Assembly: GCF_003386205.1 (NCBI RefSeq)
Contig: NZ_QRDY01000008.1
Location: forward strand, 156,104 to 220,103
Origin: Cohnella lupini
GTDB taxonomy: Bacteria > Bacillota > Bacilli > Paenibacillales > Paenibacillaceae
Direction: 5' to 3'
DNA length: 64,000 bases
Below, piece by piece: positions 50,453 through 58,938 of the stretch (the first letter of the stretch is position 1; each line of letters opens with the position of its first letter). The position numbers were made by a program, and so were the translations under genes. The notes under the pieces are model-generated. The model was not told where the DNA came from. It worked only from the letters and a program-made list of their open reading frames with translations, and ran no database searches.

Positions 50453-51253
50453 ATGAAGTTAATCGATAATACGAACCTCCCGGCCGCGATTGCCATCATC
50501 TTGTTAATTACAACGATCGGATGCGGGAGGATCGATTCCGAGTCGTCATCGCGTACCGAAATTCTCGTATCCGCAGCCGCCAGCCTAACGGATAGCTTGT
50601 ATGAGATCGAATCGCGATACGAGAAAGATCATCCGGATATCGATATCGTCTACAATTTCGGATCGTCCGGCGCGCTGCAGCAACAGATCGAACAGGGAGC
50701 GCCAGCCGATCTTTTCCTATCCGCGGGAACGAAGCAGATGAGGGCGCTAGTTGATAATCAATTAGTCGACGCCGCTAACCAAATTGGATTATTGCGCAAT
50801 GAGCTTGTCGTGATCGTTCCTACCGATAGCAAGAATACGATCGATTCCATCGGTCGGCTAGCTGAGCCCGAATTCATCAAGCTGGCGATCGGAGAGCCGG
50901 ATACGGTGCCCGCGGGAAGCTATGCGAAGGAGTCGCTTGAGCGCGCCGAGGTCTGGGATCGGTTGCTGCCGAAGTTCGTTTACGCGAAGGACGTGCGCCA
51001 GGTTCTGACTTACGTGGAAACAGGCAACGCGGATGCCGGATTCGTGTACAAGACGGATGCGATGACATCCAAGAAGTCGCGCATTGCTTTCATCATGGAT
51101 TCAGACAGCCATAGTCCCATCGAATATCCGCTCGGAATCGTGAAGGCGACGAAACATCCTAAGGAAGCCGAAAGCTTCTATGCTTTCCTGCAAAGCGACG
51201 ACGCTCATGAAATATTCGCCGAATACGGCTTCGGCATCCCTTCCGCCGAATAA
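50453..51253 (+). CDS. modA: Molybdate-type ABC substrate-binding lipoprotein, ModA-like
   Basis: A 266-residue lipoprotein of the ModA family. The signal is AIAIILLITTIGCGR (lipobox before Cys). The binding domain has VSAAASLTDSLYEIESRYEK, YNFGSSGALQQQIEQGAPAD and LFLSAGTKQM, and LAIGEPDTVPAGSYAKESLE, the hallmarks of oxyanion binding. The ATG at 50453 follows GGGGGAAA. No modB or modC gene follows; the next gene is rnhA-like, so this is an orphan that would need a permease elsewhere. Confidence 0.9.
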   Translation: MKLIDNTNLPAAIAIILLITTIGCGRIDSESSSRTEILVSAAASLTDSLYEIESRYEKDHPDIDIVYNFGSSGALQQQIEQGAPADLFLSAGTKQMRALVDNQLVDAANQIGLLRNELVVIVPTDSKNTIDSIGRLAEPEFIKLAIGEPDTVPAGSYAKESLERAEVWDRLLPKFVYAKDVRQVLTYVETGNADAGFVYKTDAMTSKKSRIAFIMDSDSHSPIEYPLGIVKATKHPKEAESFYAFLQSDDAHEIFAEYGFGIPSAE

Positions 51254-51273
51254 CGAAACGAGGTCATAGAGAA

Positions 51274-51927
51274 ATGGCGAAACAGAAATTCTACGTCGTC
51301 TGGGTGGGCAGAAAACCCGGCGTATACGCCGATTGGGCAGCTTGCCAGGAACAGATCAATAAGTTCGACGACGCGAAGTTCAAGTCTTACGAAACGAGAG
51401 CAGCCGCCGATCTTGCTTATAAGGAAGGCTGGAAGAAGCACTGGGGAAGCGGCAAGGCGGCCGGAGTTAGCGCCGGAAGCAGCTTCAAGCCTAGGAGTAC
51501 CGGCATCGAAACGACGGAAGAGATCGACTACGATAGCATCTCCGTAGACGTCGGAACAAGCGGCAATCCGGGTCCGGTCGAGTATAAAGGCGTTGACACT
51601 CGGACGGGCGAGGTTATTTTCTCCGTAGGGCCGATTCGCAAAGGGACGAATAATCTCGGAGAGTTCTTGGCGATCGTCCACGGCTTGGCGTACTTGCAGA
51701 AACTCGGAAGCAACAAGACCGTGTACAGCGACTCCGTCAACGCGTTGAAATGGGTCAAGCAGAAAGCGGTATCCTCGACGCTTGCGAGAGACGAGTCGAC
51801 CAAGGAAATTTGGGATCTTGTGGATCGCGCCGTCCAATGGCTAAAGACCAACTCATATCCCAACAAGGTCGCGAAATGGCAAACGAAGCAATGGGGAGAA
51901 ATCAAAGCCGATTACGGACGGAAATAA
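51274..51927 (+). CDS. rnhA: Ribonuclease H1 with N-terminal hybrid-binding domain
   Basis: A 217-residue RNase HI-type nuclease that cleaves the RNA of RNA:DNA hybrids. Residues 1-50 are the viroplasmin/HBD domain (KFYVVWVGRKPGVYADWAAC). The catalytic domain carries Asp in ISVDVGTSGNPGPVEYKG, Glu in NNLGEFLAIVHGL, Asp in TVYSDSVNALKWV and the last Asp in IKADYGRK. The ATG at 51274 follows AACGAGG. It ends 20 bases before a terminator. Confidence 0.93.
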   Translation: MAKQKFYVVWVGRKPGVYADWAACQEQINKFDDAKFKSYETRAAADLAYKEGWKKHWGSGKAAGVSAGSSFKPRSTGIETTEEIDYDSISVDVGTSGNPGPVEYKGVDTRTGEVIFSVGPIRKGTNNLGEFLAIVHGLAYLQKLGSNKTVYSDSVNALKWVKQKAVSSTLARDESTKEIWDLVDRAVQWLKTNSYPNKVAKWQTKQWGEIKADYGRK

Positions 51928-51947
51928 TTCGCTATAATAATATGCAT

Positions 51948-51988
51948 AAGAGGCAAGCCCTAGATCGTATCGGGTTCGCCTCTTTTTT
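51948..51988 (+). terminator. Terminator after RNase H gene
   Basis: Arms AAGAGGCAAGCCC and GGGTTCGCCTCTT (two mismatches) with a 10-base loop and a T6 tail. Confidence 0.85.
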
Positions 51989-52217
51989 GCGTTGGAACGC
52001 CTTTTGCTAAGAGTGTCATCCCCTCCGTTATAACCCCGGTTTTTACAAAAGAATGAATTTAGTTAATGTTATTCATCCAATTTGCGTTATTTTTTACAAA
52101 ACGGACTATCGAGGTTAATCTGTCGGAAATAGTACGCCACTATAGTTGGAGATGGGTAGGAAACACAAGAATATAGAGACACACCACAAAAAGCCACATT
52201 GGGAGGAATTAGAAATC

Positions 52218-53324
52218 ATGAAAAAAGGGTTGCGTAAACAATCGGCCGTCGGGCTCATCCTTACTTTACTCGTCGTAATGCTTGCTGCTTGTGGAGGAAA
52301 TAACAATAAGAATAACGAAGCGGATCCGGCTGCGGCGGAATTGTCGCTAACTGACATCGAAGCGAAGGCGAAGGAAGAAGGTTCGGTCGTCAGCGTCGGA
52401 ATGCCTGATTCGTGGGCAAACTGGGTAGGAACTTGGGCGGACATTCAGAAGAACTACGGAATCTCGCACACGGATACGGATATGTCGAGCGCGGAAGAAA
52501 TCGCTAAATTCGAAGCGGAGAAGGACAAGCCTACCTCCGACATCGGCGACGTGGGTATTGCCTTCGGACCGGTTGCGATCGAGAAGGGCGTAACTCAGCC
52601 TTACAAAACTTCCTACTGGGATGAAATCCCCGCTTGGGCGAAGGATGCCGATGGACATTGGGTTATCGGGTACCAAGGAACGATCGCTTTCCTAACGAAC
52701 ACGAAGCTTGTTCCGAATGCTCCTAAAAGCTGGGAAGACCTCAAAAACGGCGATTATAAAATCGTTGTCGGAGACGTGACTAAGGCGGCTCAAGCTCAAA
52801 TGGCCGTGTTGGCTGCAGCGATCGCTTTCGGCGGCGACGAAACGAACATCGAACCGGGAATCGCATTCTTCGAGGAGCTGGCGAAGCAAGGCCGGATTTC
52901 CAACGTGGAAGCATCCGTGGCCAATATCGAGAAGGGCGAAGTCGACGTAACCTTGCTGTGGGACTTTAATGCTCTTAACTATAGCGATCAATTAGGCAAA
53001 GAGCAGTACGCGGTAGCTGTTCCGAAAGAAGGCAGCGTCGTTAGCGGTTACGCGACGATCATCAACAAATACGCTCCTCACCCGAACGCGGCTAAGCTGA
53101 CGCGCGAATATATCTTAAGCGATGCCGGCCAGATCAACCTTGCTAGAGGATACGCCAGACCGATTCGCGATAGCGTGAAGCTTCCGGACGACGTAGCGGC
53201 TAAGCTGCTGCCGCTCGAAGAATACGCGAATGCTAAACCGGTAGGCGACTATAAAGCATGGGACGAAACGGCTAAAACCATTCCTCAATTGTGGCAGGAA
53301 CGCGTTCTCGTCCACTTGAGCTAA
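52218..53324 (+). CDS. ABC transporter substrate-binding lipoprotein
   Basis: A 368-residue solute-binding protein. The lipobox LVVMLAACGG gives lipid anchoring. The binding domain is of the PotD/iron-and-2-aminoethylphosphonate type (family 13-like): EEGSVVSVGMPDSWANWVGT, GYQGTIAFLTNTKLVPNAPK and WEDLKNGDYKIVVGDVTKAA. The ATG at 52218 follows GGGAGGAATTAG; ATGs upstream lie in a basic leader with no signal. It heads an ABC importer operon and is followed by a strong hairpin. Substrate inferred below from the neighbours. Confidence 0.93.
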   Translation: MKKGLRKQSAVGLILTLLVVMLAACGGNNNKNNEADPAAAELSLTDIEAKAKEEGSVVSVGMPDSWANWVGTWADIQKNYGISHTDTDMSSAEEIAKFEAEKDKPTSDIGDVGIAFGPVAIEKGVTQPYKTSYWDEIPAWAKDADGHWVIGYQGTIAFLTNTKLVPNAPKSWEDLKNGDYKIVVGDVTKAAQAQMAVLAAAIAFGGDETNIEPGIAFFEELAKQGRISNVEASVANIEKGEVDVTLLWDFNALNYSDQLGKEQYAVAVPKEGSVVSGYATIINKYAPHPNAAKLTREYILSDAGQINLARGYARPIRDSVKLPDDVAAKLLPLEEYANAKPVGDYKAWDETAKTIPQLWQERVLVHLS

Positions 53325-53353
53325 ACTATTCTTTTCTTTGAACCTCTAATGGT

Positions 53354-53380
53354 GCGCCTTCGTCCAAGTGCCGAAGGCGC
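53354..53380 (+). other. Intercistronic hairpin after binding-protein gene
   Basis: Perfect 9-bp stem GCGCCTTCG / CGAAGGCGC with a 9-base loop, extended by flanking bases. There is no T-tail, so it probably protects the binding-protein mRNA from 3' decay and lowers downstream gene dosage. Confidence 0.65.
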
Positions 53381-53412
53381 CCGTTTCATTCCGGCTTAGG
53401 AGAGTGGATAGC

Positions 53413-54333
53413 TTGAAACGCAGAAATCGTTGGATGTGGCTCGGCTTGGTTCCCTTCGCGTTCATGGTGCTAGCATTCCAGTTAGCGCCGATCCTGTCCA
53501 TGGTTACGGGAAGCTTTAGCAAGATCGACGGCTTCGGGTTTACGATGGACCACTACGTGAAAATCTTCAACAGCGCCTATTACCTGAAAGCCATTAAGAA
53601 CAGCCTGCTAATCGCGGCTTATTCCAGCATAGTAGCCATTATCGTCGGGCTCGCGTGCGCGTATTCAATCACTCGGTTCACGCCTTCCGTCAGAGACAGA
53701 CTGCTTATGATTTCCAACATGACTTCGAATTTCGCAGGTGTTCCTCTCGCCTTTGCCTATATCATCTTGCTTGGAAACAATGGGGTTTTCACGCTGCTGT
53801 TCAAGCAATGGGGCTGGAACGTATTCTCCGGTTTTGATTTGTATAGCTGGACGGGGCTAGTTCTCGTGTACGTTTACTTCCAAGTTCCGCTCGCATTGCT
53901 GCTGCTATACCCGTCCTTCTATGGTATACGCGAGCAGTGGAAGGAAGCGGCCGCATTGCTCGGAGCAAGGCCTTGGCAATTCTGGAGAACGGTCGGATTG
54001 CCTATGCTGACCCCGTCGATCTTCGGTACGTTAGGGATTCTCTTCGCCAATGCCATGGGCGCATACGCTACCGCATATGCTCTTGTCGGAGGAAATTTCA
54101 ATTTGCTTGCCATCCGGATCGGATCGTTGGTAGCGGGCGATGTCGTCAACCAGCCCGAGGTCGGCAGCGCGTTAGCCGTCATTCTTGCGGTATCGACGCT
54201 TCTGGCCGTATTCCTCAATCATCAGATGACCAAACGTTCCCAACGTTTTACCGGGACTTACGCTCCCAAATCAAATTCGTCTAAAGAACGTTCGCTGCGC
54301 GCGCGGGCCAGAGCTAAGGAGGAAGCCGGATGA
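53413..54333 (+). CDS. ABC transporter permease, PotB/FbpB-like
   Basis: A 306-residue permease with about six helices. The TTG at 53413 is preferred because GGAGAG lies 8 bases upstream (MKRRNRWMWLGLVP); an upstream GTG at 53368 has no ribosome binding site. The EAA loop is EQWKEAAALLGARPWQFWRT. The C-terminus is basic and disordered (KRSQRFTGTYAPKSNSSKER). The stop overlaps the next start (ATGA). Confidence 0.92.
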   Translation: MKRRNRWMWLGLVPFAFMVLAFQLAPILSMVTGSFSKIDGFGFTMDHYVKIFNSAYYLKAIKNSLLIAAYSSIVAIIVGLACAYSITRFTPSVRDRLLMISNMTSNFAGVPLAFAYIILLGNNGVFTLLFKQWGWNVFSGFDLYSWTGLVLVYVYFQVPLALLLLYPSFYGIREQWKEAAALLGARPWQFWRTVGLPMLTPSIFGTLGILFANAMGAYATAYALVGGNFNLLAIRIGSLVAGDVVNQPEVGSALAVILAVSTLLAVFLNHQMTKRSQRFTGTYAPKSNSSKERSLRARARAKEEAG

Positions 54334-55136
54334 ATATGAAGCCCAAGGTAGGTTGGACGCACCGTTCCCTGCTGTTCCTGCTGATGCTCTACTTATTGCT
54401 TCCGCTTGTCGCTACGGGGTTATACGCGCTAGCTACCAACTGGCAGACCACCATCCTTCCCGAAAGCTGGACCTTGAATTGGTTCAAGGACATGTTTCAG
54501 GATCTCCGGTTTCTCGAGGCGTTGTGGACGTCGTTCTATTTATGCTTGATCAGCGTGGCTTTGAGTCTCGTCATCATGTTGCCCGCCGTATTCGTGATCA
54601 CGGTTTACTTGCCCAAATTGGAATCGTTCATGAAGGGTCTCGTCGTATTGCCTTACGCGGTGCCCGGCGTCGTGGCGGCGGTCGGACTTATCCGTACCTA
54701 TTCCTCGGGTCCGATCGACATCGCGGGAACGGCTTACATTCTGATCGGAGCCTACTTCGTCGTCGTGCTTCCTTACATGTATCAAGGGATCCGCAACAGC
54801 CTTCTTACCGTCTCCGCCGTCGAATTGCTCAATGCCGCCGAAATGCTGGGGGCAAAGCGGGCGCGGGCATTCGTGACGATTATTTTGCCTAACATATGGC
54901 CGGGCGTCATCATTTCGACATTGTTGTCCTTTTCCGTCCTCTTCGGCGAGTTCGTCGTCACGAATATGCTGGTCGGAGGGCATATTCATACGATTCAGGT
55001 GTATTTGTATCAACGGGTCTCGGAAAGCGGGCATCTGGCAAGCGCAATCGCCATTTCGTATTTCATATTTATCATGATCCTATCTACGATACTGATGAGG
55101 TTGGGTAGAAAGATGAACGGAGGGACGCAAGGATGA
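54330..55136 (+). CDS. ABC transporter permease, PotC/FbpB-like
   Basis: A 268-residue permease with six helices. The EAA loop is VELLNAAEMLGAKRARAFVT and the helix preceding it LPYMYQGIRNSLLTVSAVEL. It overlaps both neighbours by 4 bases, so the complex is made in stoichiometric fashion. It pairs with the permease encoded just upstream. Confidence 0.93.
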   Translation: MNMKPKVGWTHRSLLFLLMLYLLLPLVATGLYALATNWQTTILPESWTLNWFKDMFQDLRFLEALWTSFYLCLISVALSLVIMLPAVFVITVYLPKLESFMKGLVVLPYAVPGVVAAVGLIRTYSSGPIDIAGTAYILIGAYFVVVLPYMYQGIRNSLLTVSAVELLNAAEMLGAKRARAFVTIILPNIWPGVIISTLLSFSVLFGEFVVTNMLVGGHIHTIQVYLYQRVSESGHLASAIAISYFIFIMILSTILMRLGRKMNGGTQG

Positions 55137-56185
55137 ATAAATCCTATTTGGAATTGCAGGGCATTCGCAAAAAGTTCGGGGACTCGACGGTGTTGAACGA
55201 CGTGTATCTTTCGATCCGTGAAGGCGAGCTCGTTACTTTGCTTGGACCTTCGGGCTGCGGCAAGAGCACGTTGCTTAGATGTATCGCCGGATTGACGGAG
55301 CTTGACGGCGGAAGAATCGTGTTGGGACAGCAAGACCTTACGAATCTAGCCCCGCGTAATCGGGAAGTCGGCATGGTGTTCCAATCCTATGCGCTTTTTC
55401 CTAATCTAACGGTATCCGAAAATATAGAGTACGGCCTGAAGATGCGCGGCGCGGGGAAAAAAGAGAGGGCGAACCGAAGCGAAGAATTGCTCGCGCTGAT
55501 CGATCTCGAAGACAAACGGGACGTGTATCCCCAGAATCTATCGGGCGGTCAGCAGCAGCGGGTAGCGCTGGCGAGAGCTTTGGCGGTTCAGCCTAAGGTT
55601 CTTCTGCTCGACGAGCCTTTAAGCGCTTTGGACGCCAAGATTCGCAAAAACCTGAGAACGGAAATCCGCGAAATCCAGAAGAGGCTGCAGATGACTACGG
55701 TTTTCGTTACGCATGACCAGGAAGAAGCGCTTACGGTGTCCGATCGAATATGCATTATGAACAAAGGGAATATCGTGCAGGATGGAACCCCCGAGCAGTT
55801 ATATTCGACTCCGAGGACCGAGTTCGTAGCCAGGTTTATGGGTAGCTACAACGTGCTTACCCGCGCCGAGGCAAACCGCTTGTTCGGAGATGGAATCGGT
55901 ACGGCCGAAAGCTTCGCGCTGCGTCCCGAATCGGTAGGGCTGTTAGGCGAGGGGATGAATGTTGGCGGAGATGTTCCGTCGGCGGATAAGCGGATAGTCG
56001 AAGGTACGGTCGACTCGGTGAACATTCTGGGCAACGTCATCCGGTATTTCGTCGACGCTTCCGGCGTTAGGCTCACGATAGACAGATTAAACGACGGACG
56101 TTCCCCGACCGCGCAAGCGAACGGCAAAGTTCGTCTAGCTCTGGACCCTTCCCAGCTTCTGCGACTAGAGAAGGAAGGAGCGTAA
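55133..56185 (+). CDS. ABC transporter ATP-binding protein, PotA/UgpC-like
   Basis: A 350-residue import ATPase. Walker A is GPSGCGKSTLLRC, the Q-loop VFQSYALFPNLTV, the signature LSGGQQQRVALARAL, Walker B VLLLDEPLSALD and the H-loop VFVTHDQEEAL. A C-terminal TOBE-like regulatory domain runs from about 235 to 350. It overlaps the previous gene by 4 bases and precedes the DeoR regulator by 3 bases. Confidence 0.95.
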   Translation: MNKSYLELQGIRKKFGDSTVLNDVYLSIREGELVTLLGPSGCGKSTLLRCIAGLTELDGGRIVLGQQDLTNLAPRNREVGMVFQSYALFPNLTVSENIEYGLKMRGAGKKERANRSEELLALIDLEDKRDVYPQNLSGGQQQRVALARALAVQPKVLLLDEPLSALDAKIRKNLRTEIREIQKRLQMTTVFVTHDQEEALTVSDRICIMNKGNIVQDGTPEQLYSTPRTEFVARFMGSYNVLTRAEANRLFGDGIGTAESFALRPESVGLLGEGMNVGGDVPSADKRIVEGTVDSVNILGNVIRYFVDASGVRLTIDRLNDGRSPTAQANGKVRLALDPSQLLRLEKEGA

Positions 56186-56188
56186 GGA

Positions 56189-56983
56189 ATGTCCATTTCG
56201 TCCGAACAACGTAAAAGAATGATTTTGGAGCAGCTTAGGTTGGAAGGACAAGTGAAGGTTCCCGATCTCTCCCGGAGTTGCGCCGTCTCTGACGAAACGA
56301 TTCGGCGCGACCTCGTTCTCCTGGAAGGAGACGGTCTTGTCAAGCGGGTATACGGCGGGGCGGTCTTGGCGAAAAGCGCCAATTACGAGCCGCCGTATTT
56401 GCAACGGCAGAAGGAGAAGGCGGAGGAGAAGACCCGCATCGGGCAAAGGGCGGCCGCGCTGATCGCTTCCGGCGACACGATCGTCATCGACGTCGGGACG
56501 ACGACTCTAGAGTTGGCTAAAGCGATCTCCGGGAAGGAGCGCCTAACGATACTAACCAACTCCATAGCGGTAGCTTATCATTTGATGGAGTCCTTGAACG
56601 AAGGAAGGTTCTCCGGCAAAATCATCGTCATCGGCGGAGAGCTCAATCCCGTGCAGCAATCGATGTCGGGAGCGACGGGCGAACAGGTTATGACGCAATT
56701 TCGCGTCGACAAGGCTTTCCTATCGGTTGGAGGAATGTCCATCAAGCGGGGAATAAGCGATTTCGACTTGAACGAGACGATGATGTCTCGAAGGATGGTG
56801 GAAGCGGCGGGGCAAACGATCGTGCTGGCCGACGATTCGAAGTTCGACAAGGAGGCTTTCGTCGAAATCGTTCCGATTCGCGGAGTGGATACGATCGTTA
56901 GCAATGTCGCGCCGCCGACGGATTGGTTGTCCGCTCTGAAATCCCATCATATCCAATGGATAGAAGCCAAAGGAAAGGCGTGA
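56189..56983 (+). CDS. DeoR family transcriptional regulator
   Basis: A 264-residue regulator with an N-terminal winged helix (QRKRMILEQLRLEGQVKVPD, then SDETIRRDLVLLEGDGLVKR, the usual DeoR recognition helix) and a C-terminal DeoRC sugar-phosphate-binding domain (TIVIDVGTTTLELAKAISGK, FLSVGGMSIKRGISDFDLNE and VLADDSKFDKEAFVEI). DeoR effectors are usually phosphorylated sugars. It is co-transcribed with the transporter and two hydrolases and probably controls them. Confidence 0.93.
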   Translation: MSISSEQRKRMILEQLRLEGQVKVPDLSRSCAVSDETIRRDLVLLEGDGLVKRVYGGAVLAKSANYEPPYLQRQKEKAEEKTRIGQRAAALIASGDTIVIDVGTTTLELAKAISGKERLTILTNSIAVAYHLMESLNEGRFSGKIIVIGGELNPVQQSMSGATGEQVMTQFRVDKAFLSVGGMSIKRGISDFDLNETMMSRRMVEAAGQTIVLADDSKFDKEAFVEIVPIRGVDTIVSNVAPPTDWLSALKSHHIQWIEAKGKA

Positions 56984-56988
56984 TAACG

Positions 56989-57855
56989 ATGACGCAAGCA
57001 TCTCGTAAATTAATCGTAGTCGTATTGGACGGACTCCGTTACGATACGGCTCGCAGCTGCATGGGTTACATGGAGCATCTCGTCGAGCAAGGGGAAGCGG
57101 TTTGTTATACGGTAAACTCCGAGCTGCCAAGCCTCTCCCGTCCTTTGTACGAAGTGCTGCTAACCGGTACGCCGGCGCATGCGAACGGCATCACGGGAAA
57201 TCACGTCGTCAAGCTAAGCAAGGAGCAAAGCGTGTTTCACCTCGCTTCGAAGGCCAACTTAAGGACGGCTGCGGCGGCTTATCATTGGGTCAGCGAGTTA
57301 TACAATTCGGCGCCGTTTAATCCGGTTACCGACAGGCATCAGCATGACGAGAACAAACCGATCCAACACGGAATCTTTTATTTCGAAGACCATTATCCGG
57401 ATACTCATTTGTTCTCGGACGCGGAACACTTGCGGAAGACGCACGACCCGCATTTTCTGTACGCCCATCCCATGAACATAGACGACGCAGGACATAAGTT
57501 CGGCGGAGAGAGCAAGCAGTACGAGGCTTCCGTCCGACTCGCAGATAGCATTCTAGCCCTATTAATTCCGATGTGGCTGTCGGAAGATTATCAGGTAATC
57601 GTAACTTCGGACCACGGCATGAACGCGCACGGCCAACATGGAGGAACGACATCCGAAGAGAGAAAAGTACCTTTGTACGTTTGCGGAGATCGCTTGAATT
57701 CGTTATGGGACGGGGAAGAAACCCTTTCGCAGTTATGGCTTGCTCCGTTGATGTGCGAATATTTAGGGATCGATCCATCCGCCGCGATGGTTCGGTTACC
57801 GGCGATCGAGCCTATGAGATCAACTTGGAGGGGGGAAATGGACGATGAAGGTTGA
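56989..57855 (+). CDS. Alkaline phosphatase superfamily (type I phosphodiesterase-like) protein
   Basis: A 288-residue enzyme of the alkaline phosphatase/nucleotide pyrophosphatase-phosphodiesterase superfamily. It opens KLIVVVLDGLRYDTARSCMG with the metal-binding Asp, then the nucleophile region LPSLSRPLYEVLLTGTPAHANG (Ser or Thr), and the late metal ligands in HPMNIDDAGHKFGGESKQYE (Asp and His) and TSDHGMNAHGQHGG (Asp and His). No signal peptide, so it acts inside the cell on an imported phospho-compound. The ATG at 56989 follows AAAGGCGTG. Its end overlaps the PHP gene. Confidence 0.88.
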   Translation: MTQASRKLIVVVLDGLRYDTARSCMGYMEHLVEQGEAVCYTVNSELPSLSRPLYEVLLTGTPAHANGITGNHVVKLSKEQSVFHLASKANLRTAAAAYHWVSELYNSAPFNPVTDRHQHDENKPIQHGIFYFEDHYPDTHLFSDAEHLRKTHDPHFLYAHPMNIDDAGHKFGGESKQYEASVRLADSILALLIPMWLSEDYQVIVTSDHGMNAHGQHGGTTSEERKVPLYVCGDRLNSLWDGEETLSQLWLAPLMCEYLGIDPSAAMVRLPAIEPMRSTWRGEMDDEG

Positions 57856-58837
57856 TTTGCATTTTCATCTGGAGGAAGGACCTTATTCCATTAATTGGTT
57901 GAATCGAACGATGCAAGCGCTGGTTGCCACGACGGAAGACTCTGATAACGCGATGAGAAACTCGCTGAAATGGGCGGAACAATTATCCTGGCAATTGGAT
58001 AACCGGTTATGGAACGGTTGCTTCAGCGAGGACTGGCTGGATCGGTACTTGACGACGGGGCGTTCGAGGGGAATAAGCCAATTCGGCGTAGTCGATCATT
58101 TGTACCGGTTCCGGGAATGCCGAAGCTATTACGAGAAGCATATGCTTCTGGACAATAGCCCGATCGGCCGTTTGCAAGAAGCATGGTTAAACCACGTGTG
58201 CGTATATTCCTTGGATGAATTCGTCGATTTCGTTACGGAAGCCAAGAAAACCCGTCCCGATCTATTGCTCGGAATAGAGGCGGACTTTTTCGAGGGAGGA
58301 GAAGAGGAATTAAGCAATATCCTTGCGGGTCATGACTGGGATTATGTAATCGGGTCGGTTCACTTCATGGACGGATGGGGGTTCGACAACCCGGAGACGC
58401 AATCGCGGTTCGCCGAATTGGATCATATGGCGGCTTATGGTCAGTATTTTGACTTGTTGCGCCAAGCTTGCAAGTCGCGCTTGTTCGACATTCTTGCCCA
58501 CCCGGACAATCTTAAGGTGTTCGGCTTTCGTCCCGCAGACGAGCAGGCGTTGGTGCCGTACTATCGGAGCTTGGCTGAAGAGTTGACCTTGTGCGGGATC
58601 GCGACGGAAATCAATACCGGACTGGCCTATCGCTATCCGGTGGCCGAGGCTTGCCCGAGTCCCCTGTTTCTGTCCGTGCTCGCGGAGCATGGCGTTTCGA
58701 TTACGTTATCCTCCGATTCACACTTCCCCGACGATATCGGCCGTTTATTGGACGAAGCCCGGGAAGCGGCCATTCAAGTGGGCTACAAGGAACTAATAGT
58801 GTTTAATGGACGTAAGTCCTTTAATGTTCCTATCTGA
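57845..58837 (+). CDS. PHP-domain metal-dependent phosphoesterase (HisJ-like)
   Basis: A 330-residue PHP-domain protein. Metal ligands are visible in DLHFHLEEG (His-x-His), SQFGVVDHLYRFRECR, GIEADFFEGGEEEL (Glu), GSVHFMDGWG (His), DILAHPDNLKVF (His) and TLSSDSHFPDDIGRLL (Asp, His). The C-terminal region matches histidinol-phosphatase-type PHP proteins. Probably a cytoplasmic phosphomonoesterase or phosphodiesterase that completes the breakdown begun by the preceding enzyme. It overlaps that gene by 11 bases and closes the operon. Confidence 0.9.
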   Translation: MKVDLHFHLEEGPYSINWLNRTMQALVATTEDSDNAMRNSLKWAEQLSWQLDNRLWNGCFSEDWLDRYLTTGRSRGISQFGVVDHLYRFRECRSYYEKHMLLDNSPIGRLQEAWLNHVCVYSLDEFVDFVTEAKKTRPDLLLGIEADFFEGGEEELSNILAGHDWDYVIGSVHFMDGWGFDNPETQSRFAELDHMAAYGQYFDLLRQACKSRLFDILAHPDNLKVFGFRPADEQALVPYYRSLAEELTLCGIATEINTGLAYRYPVAEACPSPLFLSVLAEHGVSITLSSDSHFPDDIGRLLDEAREAAIQVGYKELIVFNGRKSFNVPI

Positions 58838-58867
58838 TCTCCGACTAACGGTTGCATATATAAGAAC

Positions 58868-58914
58868 AAGAGGCCGAGCCAAAGCAATCGCTTTGGACTC
58901 GGCCTCTTCTTATC
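58868..58914. terminator. Bidirectional terminator
   Basis: Outer stem AAGAGGCCGAG / CTCGGCCTCTT and inner stem AAAGC / GCTTT with a small mismatch. It lies between the PHP operon and the convergent nucleotidase gene and is T-rich on the right side. Confidence 0.85.
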
Positions 58915-58938
58915 GGTTATCAAGAAGGCTTAGTGGGA

